DNA of 64,000 nt from Megachile rotundata (GCF_050947335.1 NW_027473475.1:124001-188000); one strand, 5' to 3'; positions 39,701-55,210 are shown, numbered from the stretch's first letter. Made by a program: numbers and translations. Notes: generated by a model from the sequence alone, not told the origin.

Positions 39701-42700
39701 CATATAAGCATAGTATGTCTGATAATATGAGTTAGATTGATAATAATAAGAGTAGTAAGTATAGCAATTGTAGTTCTATCGATCATATTTGCATAATATG
39801 GTTAATAATATGAGTTAGATTGATAGCAGTGAGTGTAATAAGTATAGTAATTGTCGCACCATCGATCATATAAGCATAATATGGCTAATAATATGAGTTA
39901 GATTGATAATGATAAGAGTAATAAGTACAGTAATTGTCGTCCTATCGATCATATAAGCATAATATGGCTAATAATATGAGTTACATTGATAATGATAAGA
40001 GTAATAAGTATAGTAATTGTCGTTCTATCGGTCATATAAGCATAGTATGTCTGATAATATGAGTTAGATTGATAATAATAAGAGTAATAAGTATAGTAAT
40101 TGTCGTTCTATCGATCATATTTGCATAATATGATTAATAATATGAGTTAGATTGATAGCAGTGAGTGTAATAAGTATAGAAATTGTCGTCCTATCGATCA
40201 TATAAGCATAATATGGCTAATAATATGAGTTAGATTGATAGCAGTGAGTGTAATAAGTATAGTAATTGTCGCACCATCGATCATATAAGCATAATATGGC
40301 TAATAATATGAGTTAGATTGATAATGATAAGAGTAACAAGTACAGTAATTGTCGTTCTATCGATCATATAAGCATAGTATGTCTAATAATATGAGTTAGA
40401 TTGATAATAATAAGAGTAATAAGTATAGTAATTGTCGTTATATCGATCACATAAGCATAATATGGCTAATAATATGAGTTAGATTGATAATAATAAGAGA
40501 AATAAGTAAAGTAATTGTCGTTCTATCGATCATATTTGCATAATATGATTAATAATATGAGTTAGATTAATAGCAGTGAGTGCAATAAGTATAGAAATTA
40601 TCGTCCTATCGATCATATAAGCATAATATGGCTAATAATATGAGTTAGGTTGATAATGATAAGAGTAACAAGTACAGTAATTGTCGTTCTATCGAACATA
40701 TAAGCATAGTATGTCTAATAATATGAATTAGATTGATAATAATAAGAGTAATAAGTATAGTAATTGTCGTTCTATCTATCATATAAGCATAATATGGCTA
40801 ATAATATGAGTTAGATTCATAATAATAAGAGTAATAAGTATATTAATTATCGTTCTACCGATCAAATAAGCACAATATGGCTAATAATATGAGGTAGATA
40901 GATAACAATAAGAGTAAAAATTATAGTAATTGTCGTTCTATCGATCATATAAGCATAATATGGCTAATAATATGAGTTTGATTGATAATAATAAGAGTAA
41001 TGAGTATAGTAATTGTCGTTCTATCGATCATATAAGCATAATATGGCTAATAATATGAGTTAGATTGACAATAATAAGAGTAATAAGTATAGTCATTGTC
41101 GTTCTATCGATCATATAAGCATAATATGGCTAATAATATGAGTTAGATTGATAATAATAAGAGTAATAAGTATAGTAATTGTAGTTCTATCGATCATATC
41201 TGCATAATATGGCTAATAATAGGAGTTAGATTGATATTAATAAGTGTAATAAGTATAGTAATTGTCGTTCTATCGTTCACATAAGCATAATATGGCTAAT
41301 AATATGAGTTAGATTGATAATAATAAGAGTAATAAGTATAGTAATTGTCGTTATATCGATCACATAAGCATAATATGGCTAATAATATGAGTTAGATTGA
41401 TAATAATAAGAGAAATAAGTAAAGTAATTGTCGTTCTATCGATCATATTTGCATAATATGATTAATAATATGAGTTAGATTAATAGCAGTGAGTGCAATA
41501 AGTATAGAAATTATCGCCCTATCGATCATATAAGCATAATATGGCTAATAATATGAGTTAGGTTGATAATGATAAGAGTAACAAGTACAGTAATTGTCGT
41601 TCTATCGAACATATAAGCATAGTATGTCTAATAATATGAATTAGATTGATAATAATAAGAGTAATAAGTATAGTAATTGTCGTTCTATCTATCATATAAG
41701 CATAATATGGCTAATAATATGAGTTAGATTCATAATAATAAGAGTAATAAGTATATTAATTATCGTTCTACCGATCAAATAAGCACAATATGGCTAATAA
41801 TATGAGGTAGATAGATAACAATAAGAGTAAAAATTATAGTAATTGTCGTTCTATCGATCATATAAGCATAATATGGCTAATAATATGAGTTAGATTCATA
41901 ATAATAAGAGTAATAAGTATATTAATTATCGTTCTACCGATCAAATAAGCACAATATGGCTAATAATATGAGGTAGATAGATAACAATAAGAGTAAAAAT
42001 TATAGTAATTGTCGTTCTATCGATCATATAAGCATAATATGGCTAATAATATGAGTTAGATTGATAATAATAAGAGTAATGAGTATAGTAATTGTCGTTC
42101 TATCGATCATATAAGCATAGTATGTCTAATAATATGAATTGGATTGATAATAATAAGAGTAATAAGTATAGTAATTGTCGTTCTATCGATCATATAAGCA
42201 TAATATGGCTAATAATATGAGTCAGATTGATAATAATAAGAGTAATAAGTATAGCAATTGTAGTTCTATCGATCATATAAGCATAGTATGTCTAATAATA
42301 TGAATTAGATTGATAATAATAAGAGTAATAAGTATAGTAATTGTCGTTCTATCGATCATATAAGCATAATATGGCTAATAATATGAGTTAGATTCATAAT
42401 AATAAGAGTAATAAGTATATTAATTATCGTTCTACCGATCAAATAAGCACAATATGGCTAATAATATGAGGTAGATAGATAACAATAAGAGTAAAAATTA
42501 TAGTAATTGTCGTTCTATCGATCATATAAGCATAATATGGCTAATAATATGAGTTAGATTGATAATAATAAGAGTAATGAGTATAGTAATTGTCGTTCTA
42601 TCGATCATATAAGCATAGTATGTCTAATAATATGAATTGGATTGATAATAATAAGAGTAATAAGTATAGTAATTGTCGTTCTATCGATCATATAAGCATA

Positions 42701-45700
42701 ATATGGCTAATAATATGAGTCAGATTGATAATAATAAGAGTAATAAGTATAGCAATTGTAGTTCTATCGATCATATTTGCATAATATGGTTAATAATATG
42801 AGTTAGATTGATAGCAGTGAGTGTAATAAGTAGAGTAATTGTCGCACCATCGATCATATAAGCATAATATGGCTAATAATATGAGTTAGATTGATAATGA
42901 TAAGAGTAATAAGTATAGTAATTGTCGTTCTATCGATCATATAAGCATAATATGGCTAATAATATGAGTTACATTGATAATGATAAGAGTAATAAGTGTA
43001 GTAATTGTCGTTCTATCGGTCATATAAGCATAGTATGTCTGATAATATGAGTTAGATTGATAATAATAAGAGTAATAAGTATAGCAATTGTAGTTCTATC
43101 GATCATATTTGCATAATATGGTTAATAATATGAGTTAGATTGATAGCAGTGAGTGTAATAAGTATAGTAATTGTCGCACCATCGATCATATAAGCATAAT
43201 ATGGCTAATAATATGAGTTAGATTGATAATGATAAGAGTAATAAGTACAGTAATTGTCGTCCTATCGATCATATAAGCATAATATGGCTAATAATATGAG
43301 TTACATTGATAATGATAAGAGTAATAAGTATAGTAATTGTCGTTCTATCGGTCATATAAGCATAGTATGTCTGATAATATGAGTTACATTGATAATAATA
43401 AGAGTAATAAGTATAGTAATTGTCGTTCTATCGATAATATTTGCATAATATGATTAATAATATGAGTTAGATTGATAGCAGTGAGTGTAATAAGTATAGA
43501 AATTGTCGTCCTATCGATCATATAAGCATAATATGGCTAATAATATGAGTTAGATTGATAGCAGTGAGTGTAATAAGTATAGTAATTGTCGCACCATCGA
43601 TCATATAAGCATAATATGGCTAATAATATGAGTTAGATTGATAATGATAAGAGTAACAAGTACAGTAATTGTCGTTCTATCGATCATATAAGCATAGTAT
43701 GTCTAATAATATGAGTTAGATTGATAATAATAAGAGTAATAAGTATAGTAATTGTCGTTATATCGATCACATAAGCATAATATGGCTAATAATATGAGTT
43801 AGATTGATAATAATAAGAGAAATAAGTAAAGTAATTGTCGTTCTATCGATCATATTTGCATAATATGATTAATAATATGAGTTAGATTAATAGCAGTGAG
43901 TGCAATAAGTATAGAAATTATCGTCCTATCGATCATATAAGCATAATATGGCTAATAATATGAGTTAGATTGATAATGATAAGAGTTTCAAGTACAGTAA
44001 TTGTCGTTCTATCGATCATATAAGCATAATATGGCTAATAATATGAGTTAGATTGATAATAATAAGAGTAATAAGTATAGCAATTGTAGTGCTATCGATG
44101 ATATTTGCATAATATGGTTAATAATATGAGTTAGATTGATAGCAGTGAGTGTAATAAGTATAGTAATTGTCGTTCTATCGATCACATAAGTATAATATGG
44201 CTAATAATATGAGTTAGATTGTTAATAATAAGAGTAATAAGTACAGCAATTGTCGTTCTATCTATCATATTTGCATAATATGATTAATAATATGAGTTGG
44301 ATTGATAGCAGTGAGTGTAATAAGTATAGTAATTGTCGTCCTATCGATCATATAAGCATAATATGGCTAATAATATGAGTTAGATTGATAATGATAAGAG
44401 TAACAAGTACAGTAATTGTCGTTCTATCGAACATATAAGCATAGTATGTCTAATAATATGAATTAGATTGATAATAATAAGAGTAATAAGTATAGTAATT
44501 GTCGTTCTATCGATCATATAAGCATAATATGGTTAATAATATGAGTTAGATTGATAGCAGTGAGTGTAATAAGTAGAGTAATTGTCGCACCATCGATCAT
44601 ATAAGCATAATATGGCTAATAATATGAGTTAGATTGATAATGATAAGAGTAATAAGTATAGTAATTGTCGTTCTATCGATCATATAAGCATAATATGGCT
44701 AATAATATGAGTTACATTGATAATGATAAGAGTAATAAGTATAGTAATTGTCGTTCTATCGGTCATATAAGCATAGTATGTCTGATAATATGAGTTAGAT
44801 TGATAATAATAAGAGTAGTAAGTATAGCAATTGTAGTTCTATCGATCATATTTGCATAATATGGTTAATAATATGAGTTAGATTGATAGCAGTGAGTGTA
44901 ATAAGTATAGTAATTGTCGCACCATCGATCATATAAGCATAATATGGCTAATAATATGAGTTAGATTGATAATGATAAGAGTAATAAGTACAGTAATTGT
45001 CGTCCTATCGATCATATAAGCATAATATGGCTAATAATATGAGTTACATTGATAATGATAAGAGTAATAAGTATAGTAATTGTCGTTCTATCGGTCATAT
45101 AAGCATAGTATGTCTGATAATATGAGTTAGATTGATAATAATAAGAGTAATAAGTATAGTAATTGTCGTTCTATCGATCATATTTGCATAATATGATTAA
45201 TAATATGAGTTAGATTGATAGCAGTGAGTGTAATAAGTATAGAAATTGTCGTCCTATCGATCATATAAGCATAATATGGCTAATAATATGAGTTAGATTG
45301 ATAGCAGTGAGTGTAATAAGTATAGTAATTGTCGCACCATCGATCATATAAGCATAATATGGCTAATAATATGAGTTAGATTGATAATGATAAGAGTAAC
45401 AAGTACAGTAATTGTCGTTCTATCGATCATATAAGCATAGTATGTCTAATAATATGAGTTAGATTGATAATAATAAGAGTAATAAGTATAGTAATTGTCG
45501 TTATATCGATCACATAAGCATAATATGGCTAATAATATGAGTTAGATTGATAATAATAAGAGAAATAAGTAAAGTAATTGTCGTTCTATCGATCATATTT
45601 GCATAATATGATTAATAATATGAGTTAGATTAATAGCAGTGAGTGCAATAAGTATAGAAATTATCGTCCTATCGATCATATAAGCATAATATGGCTAATA

Positions 45701-46905
45701 ATATGAGTTAGGTTGATAATGATAAGAGTAACAAGTACAGTAATTGTCGTTCTATCGAACATATAAGCATAGTATGTCTAATAATATGAATTAGATTGAT
45801 AATAATAAGAGTAATAAGTATAGTAATTGTCGTTCTATCTATCATATAAGCATAATATGGCTAATAATATGAGTTAGATTCATAATAATAAGAGTAATAA
45901 GTATATTAATTATCGTTCTACCGATCAAATAAGCACAATATGGCTAATAATATGAGGTAGATAGATAACAATAAGAGTAAAAATTATAGTAATTGTCGTT
46001 CTATCGATCATATAAGCATAATATGGCTAATAATATGAGTTTGATTGATAATAATAAGAGTAATGAGTATAGTAATTGTCGTTCTATCGATCATATAAGC
46101 ATAATATGGCTAATAATATGAGTTAGATTGACAATAATAAGAGTAATAAGTATAGTCATTGTCGTTCTATCGATCATATAAGCATAATATGGCTAATAAT
46201 ATGAGTTAGATTGATAATAATAAGAGTAATAAGTATAGTAATTGTAGTTCTATCGATCATATCTGCATAATATGGCTAATAATAGGAGTTAGATTGATAT
46301 TAATAAGTGTAATAAGTATAGTAATTGTCGTTCTATCGTTCACATAAGCATAATATGGCTAATAATATGAGTTAGATTGATAATAATAAGAGTAATAAGT
46401 ATAGTAATTGTCGTTATATCGATCACATAAGCATAATATGGCTAATAATATGAGTTAGATTGATAATAATAAGAGAAATAAGTAAAGTAATTGTCGTTCT
46501 ATCGATCATATTTGCATAATATGATTAATAATATGAGTTAGATTAATAGCAGTGAGTGCAATAAGTATAGAAATTATCGCCCTATCGATCATATAAGCAT
46601 AATATGGCTAATAATATGAGTTAGGTTGATAATGATAAGAGTAACAAGTACAGTAATTGTCGTTCTATCGAACATATAAGCATAGTATGTCTAATAATAT
46701 GAATTAGATTGATAATAATAAGAGTAATAAGTATAGTAATTGTCGTTCTATCTATCATATAAGCATAATATGGCTAATAATATGAGTTAGATTCATAATA
46801 ATAAGAGTAATAAGTATATTAATTATCGTTCTACCGATCAAATAAGCACAATATGGCTAATAATATGAGGTAGATAGATAACAATAAGAGTAAAAATTAT
46901 AGTAA
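36780..46905. repeat. 61-monomer (5063 bp) unit in two tandem copies
   Basis: Copy 1 is about 36780-41842 and copy 2 about 41843-46905. Exact offsets of 5063 were found for CGATAATATTTGC (38369/43432), AAGTGTAG (37931/42994), AGAGTAGTAAG (39750/44813), the TTTCAAG monomer (38923/43986), ATCGCCC (near 41513/46576) and CGTTCACATAAG (near 41274/46337). Many of these are unique to the pair. I saw no variant present in one copy and absent from the other. Inside each unit lies an older 6-monomer duplication of type D (36873 and 37371) and a 21-monomer one (GTAGAGTAATTG at 37767 and 39510). At the junction the type D pair is doubled (41770 and 41936). Confidence 0.9.
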
Positions 46906-47419
46906 TTGTCGTTCTATCGATCATATAAGCATAATATGGCTAATAATATGAGTTTGATTGATAATAATAAGAGTAATGAGTATAGTAATTGTCGTTCTAT
47001 CGATCATATAAGCATAATATGGCTAATAATATGAGTTAGATTGACAATAATAAGAGTAATAAGTATAGTCATTGTCGTTCTATCGATCATATAAGCATAA
47101 TATGGCTAATAATATGAGTTAGATTGATAATAATAAGAGTAATAAGTATAGTAATTGTAGTTCTATCGATCATATCTGCATAATATGGCTAATAATATGA
47201 GTTAGTTTGATAATGATAAGAGTAATGAGCATAGTAATTGTCGGTCTATCGATCATATAAGCATAGTATGGCTAATAATATGAGTTAGATTGATAATGTT
47301 AAGAGTAATAAGTATAGTAATTGTCGTCCTATCGATCATATAAGCATAATATGGCTAATAATATGAGTTAGATTGATAATGATAAGAGTAATAAGTATAG
47401 TAATTGTCGTTCTATCGAT

Positions 47420-47850
47420 CACATAAGCATAATATGGCTAATAATATGAGTTAGATTGATAATAATAAGAGTAATAAGTATAGTAATTGTCGTCCTATCG
47501 ATCATATAAGCATAATATGGCTAATAATATGGGTTAGATTGATAATGTTAAGAGCAATAAGTATAGTAATTGTCGTTCAATCGATCATATTTGCATAAAA
47601 TGGTTAGTAGTATGAGTTAGAATGATAACAGTGAGTGTAATAAGTATAGTAATTGTCGTTCTGTCGATCATATAAGCATAATATGGCTAATAATATGAGT
47701 TAGATTGATAATAATAAGAGTAATAAGTATAGCAATTGTAGTTCTATCGATCATATTTGCATAATATGGTTAATAATATGAGTTAGATTGATAGCAGTGA
47801 GTGTAATAATTATAGTAATTGTCGCGCCATCGATCATATCAGCATAATAT
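47420..47850. repeat. Diverged-monomer block, partial copy
   Basis: This contains the most altered monomer of the right half: GTTCAATCG with CATAAAATGGTTAGTAG (47577-47605), then GTTAGAATGATAACAGTGAG and GTTCTGTCG. It is the earliest of four occurrences (TCAATC at 47577, 50731, 56705 and 63011). It follows a run of nearly plain type A monomers at 47200-47460 that matches no other stretch well, for example GAGTTAGTTTG near 47200 and GAGCATAGTAATTGTCGG near 47228. Confidence 0.72.
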
Positions 47851-48215
47851 GGCTAATAATACGAGTTAGATTGATAATAATAAGAGTAATAAGTATAGTA
47901 ATTGTCGTTCTATCGATTATATTTGCATAATATGGTTAATAATATGAGTTAGATTGATAGCAGTGAGTGTAATAAGTATAGTAATTGTAGTTATATCGAT
48001 CACATAAGCATAATATGGCTAATAATATGAGTTAGATTGATAATAATAAGAGAAATAAGTATAGTAATTGTCGTTCTATCGATCATATTTGCATAATATG
48101 ATTATTAATATGAGTTAGATTGATAGCAGTGAGTGTAATAAGTATAGAAATTGTCGTCCTATCATTCATATAAGCATAATATGGCTAATAATATGAGTTA
48201 GATTGATAATGATAA

Positions 48216-50493
48216 GAGTTTCAAGTACAGTAATTGTCGTTCTATCGATCATATAAGCATAATATGGCTAATAATATGAGTTAGATTGATAATAATAAGA
48301 GTAATAAGTATAGCAATTGTAGTGCTATCGATCATATTTGCATAATATGGTTAATAATATGAGTTAGATTGATAGCAGTGAGTGTAATAAGTATAGTAAT
48401 TGTCGTTCTATCGATCACATAAGTATAATATGGCTAATAATATGAGTTAGATTGTTAATAATAAGAGTAATAAGTACAGCAATTGTCGTTCTATCTATCA
48501 TATTTGCATAATATGATTAATAATATGAGTTGGATTGATAGCAGTGAGTGTAATAAGTATAGTAATTGTCGTCCTATCGATCATATAAGCATAATATGGC
48601 TAATAATATGAGTTAGATTGATAATGATAAGAGTAACAAGTACAGTAATTGTCGTTCTATCGAACATATAAGCATAGTATGTCTAATAATATGAATTAGA
48701 TTGATAATAATAAGAGTAATAAGTATAGTAATTGTCGTTCTATCGATCATATAAGCATAATATGGTTAATAATATGAGTTAGATTGATAGCAGTGAGTGT
48801 GATAAGTAGAGTAATTGTCGCACCATCGATCATATAAGCATAATATGGCTAATAATATGAGTTAGATTGATAATGATAAGAGTAATAAGTATAGTAATTG
48901 TCGTTCTATCGATCATATAAGCATAATATGGCTAATAATATGAGTTACATTGATAATGATAAGAGTAATAAGTATAGTAATTGTCGTTCTATCGGTCATA
49001 TAAGCATAGTATGTCTGATAATATGAGTTAGATTGATAATAATAAGAGTAATAAGTATAGCAATTGTAGTTCTATCGATCATATTTGCATAATATGGTTA
49101 ATAATATGAGTTAGATTGATAGCAGTGAGTGTAATAAGTATAGTAATTGTCGCACCATCGATCATATAAGCATAATATGGCTAATAATATGAGTTAGATT
49201 GATAATGATAAGAGTAATAAGTACAGTAATTCTCGTCCTATCGATCATATAAGCATAATATGGCTAATAATATGAGTTACATTGGTAATGATAAGAGTAA
49301 TAAGTATAGTAATTGTCGTTCTATCGGTCATATAAGCATAGTATGTCTGATAATATGAGTTAGATTGATAATAATAAGAGTAATAAGTATAGTAATTGTC
49401 GTTCTATCGATCATATTTGCATAATATGATTAATAATATGAGTTAGATTGATAGCAGTGAGTGTAATAAGTATAGAAATTGTCGTCCTATCGATCATATA
49501 AGCATAATATGGCTAATAATATGAGTTAGATTGATAGCAGTGAGTGTAATAAGTATAGTAATTGTCGCACCATCGATCATATAAGCATAATATGGCTAAT
49601 AATATGAGTTAGATTGATAATGATAAGAGTAACAAGTACAGTAATTGTCGTTCTATCGATCATATAAGCATAGTATGTCTAATAATATGAGTTAGATTGA
49701 TAATAATAAGAGTAATAAGTATAGTAATTGTCGTTATATCGATCACATAAGCATAATATGGCTAATAATATGAGTTAGATTGATAATAATAAGAGAAATA
49801 AGTAAAGTAATTGTCGTTCTATCGATCATATTTGCATAATATGATTAATAATATGAGTTAGATTAATAGCAGTGAGTGCAATAAGTATAGAAATTATCGT
49901 CCTATCGATCATATAAGTATAATATGGCTAATAATATGAGTTAGGTTGATAATGATAAGAGTAACAAGTACAGTAATTGTCGTTCTATCGAACATATAAG
50001 CATAGTATGTGTAATAATATGAATTAGATTGATAATAATAAGAGTAATAAGTATAGTAATTGTCGTTCTATCTATCATATAAGCATAATATGGCTAATAA
50101 TATGAGTTAGATTCATAATAATAAGAGTAATAAGTATATTAATTATCGTTCTACCGATCAAATAAGCACAATATGGCTAATAATATGAGGTAGATAGATA
50201 ACAATAAGAGTAAAAATTATAGTAATTGTCGTTCTATCGATCATATAAGCATAATATGGCTAATAATATGAGTTTGATTGATAATAATAAGAGTAATGAG
50301 TATAGTAATTGTCGTTCTATCGATCATATAAGCATAATATGGCTAATAATATGAGTTAGATTGACAATAATAAGAGTAATAAGTATAGTCATTGTCGTTC
50401 TATCGATCATATAAGCATAATATGGCTAATAATATGAGTTAGATTGATAATAATAAGAGTAATAAGTATAGTAATTGTAGTTCTATCGATCAT
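48216..50493. repeat. Third, partial copy of the 61-monomer unit
   Basis: This matches 43983-46260 at an offset of 4233 bp (51 x 83). Unlike the two full copies it has private changes, for example GTGTGATAAG near 48799, AATTCTCGTCC near 49230, CATTGGTAATG near 49283, AAGTATAATATGG near 49917 and ATGTGTAATAA near 50010. It also keeps AGAGTAATAAG where the pair has AGAGTAGTAAG. It therefore split from the lineage before the 61-monomer tandem duplication. Confidence 0.82.
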
Positions 50494-51620
50494 ATCTGCA
50501 TAATATGGCTAATAATAGGAGTTAGATTGATATTAATAAGTGTAATAAGTATAGTAATTGTCGTTCTATCGATCACATAAGCATAATATGGCTAATAATA
50601 TGAGTTAGATTGATAATAATAAGAGTAATAAGTATAGTAATTGTCGTCCTATCGATCATATAAGCATAATATGGCTAATAATATGGGTTAGATTGATAAT
50701 GTTAAGAGTAATAAGTATAGTAATTGTCGTTCAATCGATCATATTTGCATAAAATGGTTAGTAGTATGAGTTAGAATGATAACAGTGAGTGTAATAAGTA
50801 TAGTAATTGTCGTTCTGTCGATCATATAAGCATAATATGGCTAATAAAATGAGTTAGATTGATAATAATAAGAGTAATAAGTATAGCAATTGTAGTTCTA
50901 TCGATCATATTTGCATAATATGGTTAATAATATGAGTTAGATTGATAGCAGTGAGTGTAATAAGTATAGTAATTGTCGCACCATCGATCATATCAGCATA
51001 ATATGGCTAATAATATGAGTTAGATTGATAATGATAGGAGTATTAAGTATAGTAATTGTCGTTCTATCGATCACATAAGCATAATATGGCTAATAATACG
51101 AGTTAGATTGATAATAATAAGAGTAATAAGTATAGTAATTGTCGTTCTATCGATTATATTTGAATAATATGGTTAATAATATGAGTTAGATTGATAGCAG
51201 TGAGTGTAATAAGTATAGTAACTGTCGTTCTATCGATCACATAAGCATAATATGGCTAATAATACGAGTTAGACTGATAATAATAAGAGAAATATGTATA
51301 GTAATAGTCGTTCTATCGATTTTATTTGCATAATATGATTATTAATATGAGTTAGATTGATAGCAGTGAGTGTAATAAGTATAGAAATTGCCGCCCTATC
51401 GATCATATAAGCATAATATGGCTAATAATATGAGTTAGATTGATAATGATAAGAGTAACAAGTACAGTAATTGTCGTTCTATCGAACATATAAGCATAGT
51501 ATGTCTAATAATATGAATTAGATTGATAATAATAAGAGTAATAAGTATAGTAATTGTCGTTCTATCGATCATATAAGCATAATATGGCTAATAATATGAG
51601 TTAGATTGATAATAATAAGA
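50494..51620. repeat. Diverged-monomer block, full copy 1
   Basis: The order is AATAGGAG, GATATTAATAAGTG, GTTCAATCG with AAAATGGTTAGTAG, GTTCTGTCG, CATATCAGC, GATAGGAGTATTAAG, GATTATATTTGAATAATATG, GTAACTGTCG, GACTGATAATAATAAG, CGATTTTATTTGC and GAAATTGCCGCCC. The other full copies are at 56468-57594 and 62774-63860. The marker GATATT lies at 50529 and 56503. Private here: GCTAATAAAATGAG near 50842 and GTAATAGTCG near 51302. Confidence 0.82.
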
Positions 51621-53884
51621 GTAATAAGTAAACAATTGTCGTTCTATCTATCATATTTGCATAATATGATTAATAATATGAGTTGGATTGATAGCAGTGA
51701 GTGTAATAAGTATAGTAATTGTCGTCCTATCGATCATATAAGCATAATATGGCTAATAATATGAGTTAGATTGATAATGATAAGAGTAACTAGTACAGTA
51801 ATTGTCGTTCTATCGATCATATAAGCATAGTATGTCTAATAATATGAATTAGATTGATAATAATAAGAGTAATAAGTATAGTAATTGTCGTTCTATCGAT
51901 CATATAAGCATAATATGGCTAATAATATGAGTTAGATTCATAATAATAAGAGTAATAAGTATATTAATTATCGTTCTACCGATCAAATAAGCACAATATG
52001 GCTAATAATATGAGGTAGATAGATAACAATAAGAGTAAAAATTATAGTAATTGTCGTTCTATCGATCATATAAGCATAATATGGCTAATAATATGAGTTA
52101 GATTGATAATAATAAGAGTAATGAGTATAGTAATTGTCGTTCTATCGATCATATAAGCATAGTATGTCTAATAATATGAATTGGATTGATAATAATAAGA
52201 GTAATAAGTATAGTAATTGTCGTTCTATCGATCATATAAGCATAATATGGCTAATAATATGAGTCAGATTGATAATAATAAGAGTAATAAGTATAGCAAT
52301 TGTAGTTCTATCGATCATATTTGCATAATATGGTTAATAATATGAGTTAGATTGATAGCAGTGAGTGTAATAAGTAGAGTAATTGTCGCACCATCGATCA
52401 TATAAGCATAATATGGCTAATAATATGAGTTAGATTGATAATGATAAGAGTAACAAGTACAGTAATTGTCGTTCTATCGAACATATAAGCATAGTATGTC
52501 TAATAATATGAATTAGATTGATAATAATAAGAGTAATAAGTATAGTAATTGTCGTTCTATCGATCATATAAGCATAATATGGCTAATAATATGAGTTAGA
52601 TTGATAATAATAAGAGTAATAAGTAAACAATTGTAGTTCTATCGATCATATTTGCATAATATGATTAATAATATGAGTTAGATTGATAGCAGTGAGTGTA
52701 ATAAGTATAGAAATTGTCGTCCTATCGATTATATAAGCATAATATGGCTAATAATATGAGTTACATTGATAATGATAAGAGTAATAAGTATAGTAATTGT
52801 CGTTCTATCGATCATATACGCATAGTATGTCTAATAATATGAGTTAGATTGATAATAAGAAGAGCAATAAGTATAGTAATTGTCGTTATATCAATCACAT
52901 AAGCATAATATGGCTAATAATATGAGTTAGATTGATAATAATAAGAGAAATAAGTATAGTAATTGTCGTTCTATCGATCATATTTGCATAATATGATTAA
53001 TAATATGAGTTAGATTGATAGCAGTGAGGGTAATAAGTATAGAAATTGTCGTCCTATCGATCATATAGGCATAATATGGCTAATAATATGAGTTCGGTTG
53101 ATAATGATAAGAGTAACAAGTGCAGTAATTGTCGTTCTATCGAACATATAAGCATAGTATGTCTAATAATATGAATTAGATTGATAATAATAAGAGTAAT
53201 AAGTATAGCAATTGTAGTTCTATCGATCATATTTGCATAATATGGTTAATAATATGAGTTAGATTGATAGCAGTGAGTGTAATAAGTATAATAATTGTCG
53301 CACCATCGATCATATAAGCATAATATGGCTAATAATACGAGTTAGATTGATAATAATAAGAGTAATAAGTATAGTAATTGTCGTTCTATCGATCATATTT
53401 GCATAATATGATTATTAATATGAGTTAGATTGATAGCAGTGAGTGTAATAAGTATAGAAATTGTCGTCCTATCGATCATATAAGCATAATATGGCTAATA
53501 ATATGAGTTAGATTGATAATGATAAGAGTTTCAAGTACAGTAATTGTCGTTCTATCGATCATATAAGCATAATATGGCTAATAATATGAGTTAGATCGAT
53601 AATAATAAGAGTAATAAGTATAGCAATTGTAGTTCTATCGATCATATGTGCATAATATGGTTAATAATATGAGTTAGATTGATAGCAGTGAGTGTAATAA
53701 GTATAGTAATTGTCGTTCTATCGATCACATAAGTATAATATGGCTAATAATATGAGTTAGATTGTTAATAATAAGAGTAATAAGTACAGCAATTGTCGTT
53801 CTATCTATCATATTTGCATAATATGATTAATAATATGAGTTGGATTGATAGCAGTGAGTGTAATAAGTATAGTAATTGTCGTTC

Positions 53885-55210
53885 TATCGATCATATAAGC
53901 ATAATATGGCTAATAATATGAGTTAGATTGATAATAATAAGAGTAATAAGTAAACAATTGTCGTTCTATCTATCATATTTGCATAATATGATTAATGATA
54001 TGAGTTGGATTGATAGCAGTGAGTGTAATAAGTATAGTAATTGTCGTCCTATCGATCATATAAGCATAATATGGCTAATAATATGAGTTAGATTGATAAT
54101 GATAAGAGTAACAAGTACAGTAATTGTCGTTCTATCGATCATATAAGCATAGTATGTCTAATAATATGAATTAGATTGATAATAATAAGAGTAATAAGTA
54201 TAGTAATTGTCGTTCTATCGATCATATAAGCATAATATGGCTAATAATATGAGTTAGATTCATAATAATAAGAGTAATAAGTATATTAATTATCGTTCTA
54301 CCGATCAAATAAGCACAATATGGCTAATAATATGAGGTAGATAGATAACAATAAGAGTAAAAATTATAGTAATTGTCGTTCTATCGATCATATAAGCATA
54401 ATATGGCTAATAATATGAGTTAAATTGATAATACTAAGAGTAATGAGAATAGTAATTGTCGTTCTATCGATCATATAAGCATAGTGTGTCTAATAATATG
54501 AATTAGATTGATAATAATAAGAGTAATAAGTATAGTAATTGTCGTTCTATCGATCATATAAGCATAATATGGCTAATAATATGAGTTAGATTGATAATAA
54601 TAAGAGTAATAAGTAAACAATTGTCGTTCTATCTATCATATTTGCATAATATGATTAATAATATGAGTTGGATTGATAGCAGTGAGTGTAATAAGTATAG
54701 TAATTGTCGTCCTATCGATCATATAAGCATAATATGGCTAATAATATGAGTTAGATTGATAATGATAAGAGTAACAAGTACAGTAATTGTCGTTCTATCG
54801 ATCATATAAGCATAGTATGTCTAATAATATGAATTAGATTGATAATAATAAGAGTAATAAGTATAGTAATTGTCGTTCTATCGATCATATAAGCATAATA
54901 TGGCTAATAATATGAGTTAGATTCATAATAATAAGAGTAATAAGTATATTAATTATCGTTCTACCGATCAAATAAGCACAATATGGCTAATAATATGAGG
55001 TAGATAGATAACAATAAGAGTAAAAATTATAGTAATTGTCGTTCTATCGATCATATAAGCATAATATGTCTAATAATATGAGTTAGATTGATAATAATAA
55101 GAGTAATGAGTATAGTAATTGTCGTTCTATCGATCATATAAGCATAGTATGTCTAATAATATGAATTGGATTGATAATAATAAGAGTAATAAGTATAGTA
55201 ATTGTCGTTC
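53885..55210. repeat. 8-monomer (663 bp) unit in two tandem copies
   Basis: The period is 8 x 83 minus 1, since each copy has one 82-bp monomer (GTAAAC at 53950 and 54613). The 82-bp monomer here has GTCGTTCTATCTATC after it, unlike the usual GTAGTTCTATCGATC, so it is itself a junction product. Copies differ at ATTAATGATATG versus ATTAATAATATG, and at GATAATACTAAG with GAGAATAG near 54430. Confidence 0.82.

Noticed and set aside
47200..47460. Possible unique spacer between blocks
   Set aside because: It aligns to the 83-bp monomer throughout, with scattered substitutions only. It is satellite, not single-copy DNA.
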